A stretch of DNA of 64,000 bases from Candidatus Heimdallarchaeota archaeon (GTDB taxonomy: Archaea; Asgardarchaeota; Heimdallarchaeia; Heimdallarchaeales; Heimdallarchaeaceae): NCBI GenBank assembly GCA_030603365.1, contig JAUVXV010000010.1, positions 1 through 64,000 of the forward strand, written 5' to 3'. Positions 58,319-64,000 of this stretch are shown here, piece after piece (position 1 is the first letter of the stretch; each line of letters starts with the position of its first letter). Position numbers and translations under genes: made by a program. The notes below the pieces were generated by a model that worked only from the letters and a program-made list of their open reading frames with translations, had not been told where the DNA came from and made no database searches.

Positions 58319-59080
58319 ATGTCAAAGAAGATTGCAATCATCGGAGGCTCAGGAGTTTATGATTTATTTGAAGGTGCTGAAACCATTATGGTCAAAACAC
58401 CGTATGGTAAGGTTGAGAATGCGAGTAGAATTAAAATATCGGAAAAAGAAATTTTCTTTCTACCAAGACATGGTCCTGATCATTCAATGCCACCACACTT
58501 GATAAATTATAGAGCAAACATTTATGCTTTACACTCACTAGAAGTAGAAGAAATTTACGCTACAAATGCTGTAGGGTCAATCCACACAAAAATCCATCCA
58601 GGAGATTTCGTTGTACCAGACCAGTTGATTGATATGACTAAAAACAGACCTTTGACATTCTTTGATGGTGAAACTGAGATTGTTTTTAAAGATGGTACAT
58701 CAAAAAGAGGAGTTGTACATCTAGATTACACAGAACCCTATACCCCAAAATTAAGAATGAGGTATTTATCTCTGGCTAAGGTATCTTCTAGAAAAGTACA
58801 TGATAAGGGAGTTCTTGTGTGCACAGAAGGTCCTAGATTTGAGACACCAGCTGAAATCAAAATGTTTCAATCTTTTGGAGGAACTTTGGTAGGAATGACT
58901 TCAGTTCCTGAAGCTATACTGGCGCGAGAAGTACAGATTGCATATGCAACTCTTTGTTTAGTAACAAATTATGGTGCAGGGATGCAAGAAGAAGTTACTC
59001 ATGCAGAAGTAATTGAGATTTTTAATAAGAAGATTCAAGTTGTAAAATCAATTATGCAGAAGATAATTGAAGAGAAATAA
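58319..59080 (+). CDS. S-methyl-5'-thioadenosine/thioinosine phosphorylase (PNP family)
   Basis: AIIGGSGVYDLF, LPRHGPDHSMPPHLINYRANI, EGPRFETPAEIKMF. Confidence 0.9.
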   Translation: MSKKIAIIGGSGVYDLFEGAETIMVKTPYGKVENASRIKISEKEIFFLPRHGPDHSMPPHLINYRANIYALHSLEVEEIYATNAVGSIHTKIHPGDFVVPDQLIDMTKNRPLTFFDGETEIVFKDGTSKRGVVHLDYTEPYTPKLRMRYLSLAKVSSRKVHDKGVLVCTEGPRFETPAEIKMFQSFGGTLVGMTSVPEAILAREVQIAYATLCLVTNYGAGMQEEVTHAEVIEIFNKKIQVVKSIMQKIIEEK

Positions 59081-59168
59081 TTATTCACTATCCAGCACAA
59101 ACAATAATACTTTGAGTACAATCCCTAAAATGCAGAAGAATGACGTTAAAACATTAAATTTAATGACC

Positions 59169-59235
59169 TTTATAAAACTTGGTCTTGAAAAGCTTTATAA
59201 ATAGAAGTAGTTTAAAGTCCTTCAACGTTTATAAA
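59169..59235 (+). promoter_or_regulatory. Three TTTATAAA TATA-like boxes upstream of tbp
   Basis: Exact octamers at 59169-59176, 59194-59201, 59228-59235. Confidence 0.6.
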
Positions 59236-59251
59236 GGCGTGATGGTATAAT

Positions 59252-59830
59252 ATGACACCAAAAATTGATTATGGTATAATAATTCAGAATGTTGTAGCCA
59301 GTATTAATCTTTTTACAACCATTGATCTTGTTACAGCATATCAAACACTTATTGATGAAGATGATTTATTCGTCAGTTATAATCCAGAAACTTTCCCAGG
59401 TCTTATTTTAAAAATTAAGAAACCAAAGATTTCCAGTCTAGTTTTCAGTTCTGGAAAACTTGTTCTCACTGGTGCTAAATCTACTAGTATGGTTCATGAG
59501 GGTGTTCTAGAAATGATCAAAATCCTCAAAACTGTAGGAACAAAAATAACTGAAGAACCAGAAATCATTGTACAAAACATTGTAGCATCTGGTCATTTCA
59601 ATCATCGAACAATTAACTTGGAATTAGCAGCTTTATGGTTAGAACATTCCATGTACGAGCCAGAACAATTCCCAGGTTTAATCTACAGACTTGCTGAACC
59701 AAAAACTGTTCTTCTCTTATTCCAATCAGGAAACCTAGTTTGTACTGGAGCAAAAACTGAGGTACAAGTCCGTCAAGCTGTTGAAAATACTTACAACACT
59801 TTAGATGAAATCAATGCTTTTGATTTCTAA
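59252..59830 (+). CDS. tbp: TATA-box-binding protein
   Basis: Two direct repeats: IIQNVVASINL...FPGLILKIKKPK...VFSSGKLVLTGAKS and IVQNIVASGHF...FPGLIYRLAEPK...LFQSGNLVCTGAKT. Confidence 0.95.
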   Translation: MTPKIDYGIIIQNVVASINLFTTIDLVTAYQTLIDEDDLFVSYNPETFPGLILKIKKPKISSLVFSSGKLVLTGAKSTSMVHEGVLEMIKILKTVGTKITEEPEIIVQNIVASGHFNHRTINLELAALWLEHSMYEPEQFPGLIYRLAEPKTVLLLFQSGNLVCTGAKTEVQVRQAVENTYNTLDEINAFDF

Positions 59831-59923
59831 CTTCATTCCCTCCTCTTTTTATTTTGTTTTTTATCTAGTTTAAAACTCATTGTTCATCTAAAAATTTTTA
59901 ATGAAACTAAGAAATTCTGTATT

Positions 59924-60979
59924 ATGCAATCCTATCAAGAAGAAATTATTTCTCTTTTTAAGGAATTATTAGAAATACCCTCTCCTTCTGGTCAAGAAGG
60001 TAAGATGGGAGATTTTATTTTTGAGAAGTTAGAATCTTGGGAATTCAATCCTAAGAAAGATCACTCAGGCAATATATTTGTAAAAATCACTGGAGACAGC
60101 TCAGATGTTTCATGCTGTTTAGCTTCTCATATAGATGAAATTGGGTTGATGGTTACTAAAATCAATGATGATGGCACACTTAACGTTGAACGTGTAGGTG
60201 GTTGTCTTCCTTGGAAATTTGGTGAGAGACCTGTTGAAATCTTTGGGAAAGACAAAATAATCAAAGGTTTAACATCTATGGGTTCTGGTCATGGTGGTAG
60301 AAAAGGTGATACACAGATAAAATGGGAAGAGGTAAAAGTAATTACAGGTTACTCTTCTGAGAAACTAAATAGTTTTGGAATTTTAGCTGGTACAAGGATT
60401 CTCCCTCTTCGTTCTGATTGTGGTCCCCATGTTCTAGGTGATGAATCAGATCCACTATTAGCAGCTTGGACATTTGATGATCGTATGGGAGTAGTTACAC
60501 TCTTAAGACTTCTAAAAACTATTAAGGAGGAAAGAATTCAACCCAAGATGGATATATTCATTGCTTTTACTGTCCAAGAAGAAACCAGTTGTTTCGGTGC
60601 CCGTTCCCTTGCACAAAAACTCAAACCTACTTACTTCATAGCTGTTGATGGATGTCCTACAGCTTCCCATTCACCATTAGAAATGGATGAACGTCCTGGA
60701 ATATGGTTAAAAGATCGCAGACAATTTTATAGTGAAGAACTAATAGAAGGTTTAACTAAAGCCGCAACTACAGTTGGAGTTGAGCTTCAACGTGCAATTT
60801 TCACGGGTGCAGCTAGTGATGCAAGTTCTGTTGGTATGACTGGTTTTTCTGATCAACTTGCTACAATTGGTCATGTTCGTAAAAATAGTCATGGTTATGA
60901 AGTAGCATCTTTAGAAGCTTTTGAGAACCTTTTCAAAACTCTTAAAGAATTCATTTCTACTTGGGTTGATAGTAAATAG
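59924..60979 (+). CDS. M42-family metallo-aminopeptidase
   Basis: ASHIDEIGLMVTKI, TFDDRMGVV, TVQEETSCFGARS. Confidence 0.9.
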   Translation: MQSYQEEIISLFKELLEIPSPSGQEGKMGDFIFEKLESWEFNPKKDHSGNIFVKITGDSSDVSCCLASHIDEIGLMVTKINDDGTLNVERVGGCLPWKFGERPVEIFGKDKIIKGLTSMGSGHGGRKGDTQIKWEEVKVITGYSSEKLNSFGILAGTRILPLRSDCGPHVLGDESDPLLAAWTFDDRMGVVTLLRLLKTIKEERIQPKMDIFIAFTVQEETSCFGARSLAQKLKPTYFIAVDGCPTASHSPLEMDERPGIWLKDRRQFYSEELIEGLTKAATTVGVELQRAIFTGAASDASSVGMTGFSDQLATIGHVRKNSHGYEVASLEAFENLFKTLKEFISTWVDSK

Positions 60980-61011
60980 AATTTGTAGAAACTATTCTTT
61001 CTACTTTCTGT

Positions 61012-62208
61012 CTATTTTATTTTTGCAAGAGCTTGGTCCATATCCTCTATTAAATCATCGATGTTTTCCAATCCGATTGACATCCGAATCATTGTATCTG
61101 GTATTCCTAGAGCTATTCTCTCATCTTGTGTGAGTTGTTGATGTGTAGTGAAAGCAGGATGTGTTGCTAATGTTTTTGTTGTTCCCAGATGTCCTGTATG
61201 GATAATCAAATCAAAGGCATCTATTACATTTTTAGCATCTGTCAGTTCTCCTTTGGTTACGAATGACATTAACGCACTATAGCCCTTCAACTGCTTCTTT
61301 GCCAGTTCATGTTGAGGATGACTTTTCAATCCTGGATAAAGAACAGATTCTACTTTGGAGTGATTTTCAAGAAATTCAGCCATCGCTTGGGCATTCTCAC
61401 AATGTTTGCTCATTCTAAGACTTAACGTTTCCATGCCTAATAATAACAGCCAACTATTGAATGGGCTAATAGAAGGACCTATGTTTCGATAGTCTTTTTC
61501 TCTCATATTATCAATAAACTCAGCACTTCCAGCAACTACACCCGAGATACAAGATGCGTTTCCGCTTAAATATTTTGTAGCAGAATGAACTATAATGTCT
61601 GCACCCAAGGCAACAGGTTGTTGAAGAGCTGGGGAAGCAACTGTATTATCTACTACTAAAGGCAAATCATGTTCATGAGCTAGTTTTGCTAATGCGGGAA
61701 TATCACCTACAAACAAGTTTGGATTGGAAGGAGATTCAACATACAGAAATTTTGTTTTGTTATTAATTCCTTCAGACCAAACCTCAATATCTGATGAGTC
61801 TGTTACAAAAAATGGTTCAAACCCCATTTTTGGAAAAGTTTCAGTGAACAGTTTGTTTGTTCCACCATAGATTTTATTTGATGTTACAAATCCTTCTCCT
61901 TTTTCCATAAGATGAAGACAAGCCATGAATATTGCTGACATTCCAGATCCGGTTGCAAGTGCTTTTTCTGTTAATTCTACAGCTGCTAATCTTTCTTCAA
62001 ACATTTGATTTGTAGGATTGTCCATACGACCATACATGAAACCCTCTATTTCATATCGGAATAGTTTTGCTGCATATTCAGCACTTTCATACGGATAGGC
62101 TACACTCTGATAAATTGGAGGAGTAATCGTTTTTGTTTCTAGAACATCATGTCCTGTGTGAATACAATGTGTATCAAAACCATATTCTTTATCAGGTTTT
62201 TTAGGCAT
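61012..62208 (-). CDS. Cys/Met metabolism PLP-dependent enzyme (cystathionine gamma-synthase/methionine gamma-lyase family)
   Basis: YGRMDNPTNQMFEERLA, VVDNTVASPALQQP, IVHSATKYLSGN. Confidence 0.9.
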   Translation of the reverse strand: MPKKPDKEYGFDTHCIHTGHDVLETKTITPPIYQSVAYPYESAEYAAKLFRYEIEGFMYGRMDNPTNQMFEERLAAVELTEKALATGSGMSAIFMACLHLMEKGEGFVTSNKIYGGTNKLFTETFPKMGFEPFFVTDSSDIEVWSEGINNKTKFLYVESPSNPNLFVGDIPALAKLAHEHDLPLVVDNTVASPALQQPVALGADIIVHSATKYLSGNASCISGVVAGSAEFIDNMREKDYRNIGPSISPFNSWLLLLGMETLSLRMSKHCENAQAMAEFLENHSKVESVLYPGLKSHPQHELAKKQLKGYSALMSFVTKGELTDAKNVIDAFDLIIHTGHLGTTKTLATHPAFTTHQQLTQDERIALGIPDTMIRMSIGLENIDDLIEDMDQALAKIK

Positions 62209-62393
62209 GGTTAGATTTTTCTTTTATGAAGTTAAAATCTTTTTCCTAGATTTAACAAAACTCGAAACTCCATCTAAGTGGATAAACCACATCAATATGA
62301 ACTTGCTTTAAATTACCTAAAAAGAGAAAGAAAACAACTCTCTTCTTGAATGCAATCGTATATAAAGAAGAGACTACAAATATTCTCATAAGA

Positions 62394-63626
62394 ATGAGCA
62401 GAATAAAGGGAACAATTGATTTTATTAAGCGATTTTATTTAGAAATAGTAGCAACAATGTTTTTTGTAGCGGCTTCCATAATTTTATGGTTCTATATTGA
62501 TTTCTGGGATTTCATAATAGCAGAAGCTATCATAGTTATTGTTATGGTAATAATCATATTACTTTTGAGGAAAATTGTTGGAAGAATACGCGATAGAGAT
62601 TCAAAATCTGTTGATAGAGCAGATTACTCAGAGTTGACAGCAGAGACAATACATTCAAAATTAGTAAGAAGGGGAGATATTGGGACTATACTACCAGGAT
62701 TTGCTGGACCTTATGGGGGAAGTAGTCCAAGACCTATGATTAGTATGCATGAAATAGAATATGGGGGTCAAACTGATGGTAAAACACTTTTTGGTCAAGT
62801 AAATATTCCCAGAAATGAAATAAAATTAGAGAAATTAAAGAAAATACTGATTAAAGAACAAAAACAATCTCCTTCCTCAGAAGCTAGGAAGCAGGTTGAA
62901 CAGTTACGTATATATGAAACTAGAATATTTGATATAGGAGGATTAAATATCAAAATATTCAACGATGATTGGGGATTGAGCTATTCATTCATTTTTGATA
63001 AAAATAGCCACCACGGAATATTCTTAGGAGCTACATTGGAGAGAAACCAAGATGGAAAAATAGTCATTGAAGGAATTCTAAAGAAATCACAACCATTTTC
63101 TTTATCCATTCATAAAATAGATGATGAAAAGGAGAAATACTCAACAATTATCAATTCCTCTCTTGAGTGGGAGAGTATTCATCAGCAAGCAGATGTTCAG
63201 AAAATGCTTAATGAGATATTTCCATCTATGGAACATCTGATGTTTGATGAGAAATATTTTACTGCAATCTTCAAAAATCTCAATGATTTACAGTTTATTA
63301 TTGAATTAATAGGGAGGATATATCGTGAATTGTTGAAACATGAATTTGGAAAAGTAGATGTTGATGACATTAAATGTTACAAATGTGGAACAATATTAGC
63401 TCCAACCGATAAAGAGTGTTCAAAATGTGGTTCACAAAGACCAACATGCAAAGTATGCTTGCTTGATCTCTATCCTTCTGAAAAGCAAGAAGTTGTTCAA
63501 ACACCCTGCTGTGGAATATACGCTCATAAACTACACATGATTATGTGGTTAGAAAGAACTCAAAAGTGTCCAAATTGTAAAAAAAGACAACTAAAATGGT
63601 TAGATCAACTTAAAGAATCGTTCTAA
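62394..63626 (+). CDS. Membrane protein with C-terminal zinc ribbon and RING-like finger
   Basis: Two N-terminal TMs; CYKCGTILAPTDKECSKCG and CKVCLLDLYPSEKQEVVQTPCCGIYAHKLHMIMWLERTQKCPNC. Confidence 0.65.
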   Translation: MSRIKGTIDFIKRFYLEIVATMFFVAASIILWFYIDFWDFIIAEAIIVIVMVIIILLLRKIVGRIRDRDSKSVDRADYSELTAETIHSKLVRRGDIGTILPGFAGPYGGSSPRPMISMHEIEYGGQTDGKTLFGQVNIPRNEIKLEKLKKILIKEQKQSPSSEARKQVEQLRIYETRIFDIGGLNIKIFNDDWGLSYSFIFDKNSHHGIFLGATLERNQDGKIVIEGILKKSQPFSLSIHKIDDEKEKYSTIINSSLEWESIHQQADVQKMLNEIFPSMEHLMFDEKYFTAIFKNLNDLQFIIELIGRIYRELLKHEFGKVDVDDIKCYKCGTILAPTDKECSKCGSQRPTCKVCLLDLYPSEKQEVVQTPCCGIYAHKLHMIMWLERTQKCPNCKKRQLKWLDQLKESF

Positions 63627-63691
63627 CACCCCATAATTCTGTTTTTGAGAGAAACTTTTTAGGACAGAGTTTTTTAAAGATTACGAGAAGT

Positions 63692-64000
63692 ATGTCTTTA
63701 GAAGAAGTTTATCAAGAAATAGAGCATAATAAAGATGCATCGATAAATCTTTTATGTGATTTGCTGAAAATTCCAAGTATAGCTGCGAAGAAAACTGGAG
63801 GACCAGAAGCGATAGAATTTTTGTCAAAAGTTTTTGAAGAAGCAGGATTTAGTTATTTCCTAGCTGAAACAGCAGGTAATCCTGTTTTTTGTGCAGAGAT
63901 GAATGTAGGAGCTAGGAAAACTTTACTGTTCTATGATCATTATGATGTTCAACCAGAAGATCCTGTAGATCTATGGGATTCACCTCCATTTGAACCAACA
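63692..64000 (+). CDS. M20-family peptidase, partial (runs off window)
   Basis: MSLEEVYQEIEHNKDASINLLCDLLKIPSIAA...LLFYDHYDVQPEDP. Confidence 0.85.
   Translation, partial: MSLEEVYQEIEHNKDASINLLCDLLKIPSIAAKKTGGPEAIEFLSKVFEEAGFSYFLAETAGNPVFCAEMNVGARKTLLFYDHYDVQPEDPVDLWDSPPFEPT

Overview
AT-rich archaeal contig. The gene complement (Arf-like small GTPase, RING-like finger protein, TBP, XPB-Bax1 pair, LRR and NosD-like proteins) suggests an Asgard lineage, but this is an inference. Three zones: (i) ~1.7-13.6 kb, a dense redox operon korDABC - mvhD/flx-like genes - hdrA-hdrC-hdrB - soluble fumarate-reductase-like pair; (ii) ~18.6-44.2 kb, an accessory zone with three NosD-like beta-helix proteins, a stand-alone TnpB with subterminal hairpins, HEPN-motif proteins, a membrane-anchored HerA-like ATPase, a SAP+PD-(D/E)XK nuclease and a five-repeat zinc-ribbon/nuclease protein; (iii) ~44.3-64 kb, mostly housekeeping genes. 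The most unusual signal is in the fumarase operon (47.5-53.1 kb). Both fumarase genes, beta and alpha, are followed by a same-strand foreign-looking gene and then by a diverged, in-frame duplicate of their own 3' end. This resembles e14/phage-21 integration at icd. One of the two inserted genes encodes an undescribed 905-aa protein with a PD-(D/E)XK-like motif. All calls come from reading the sequence and the supplied ORFs; no database search was run.
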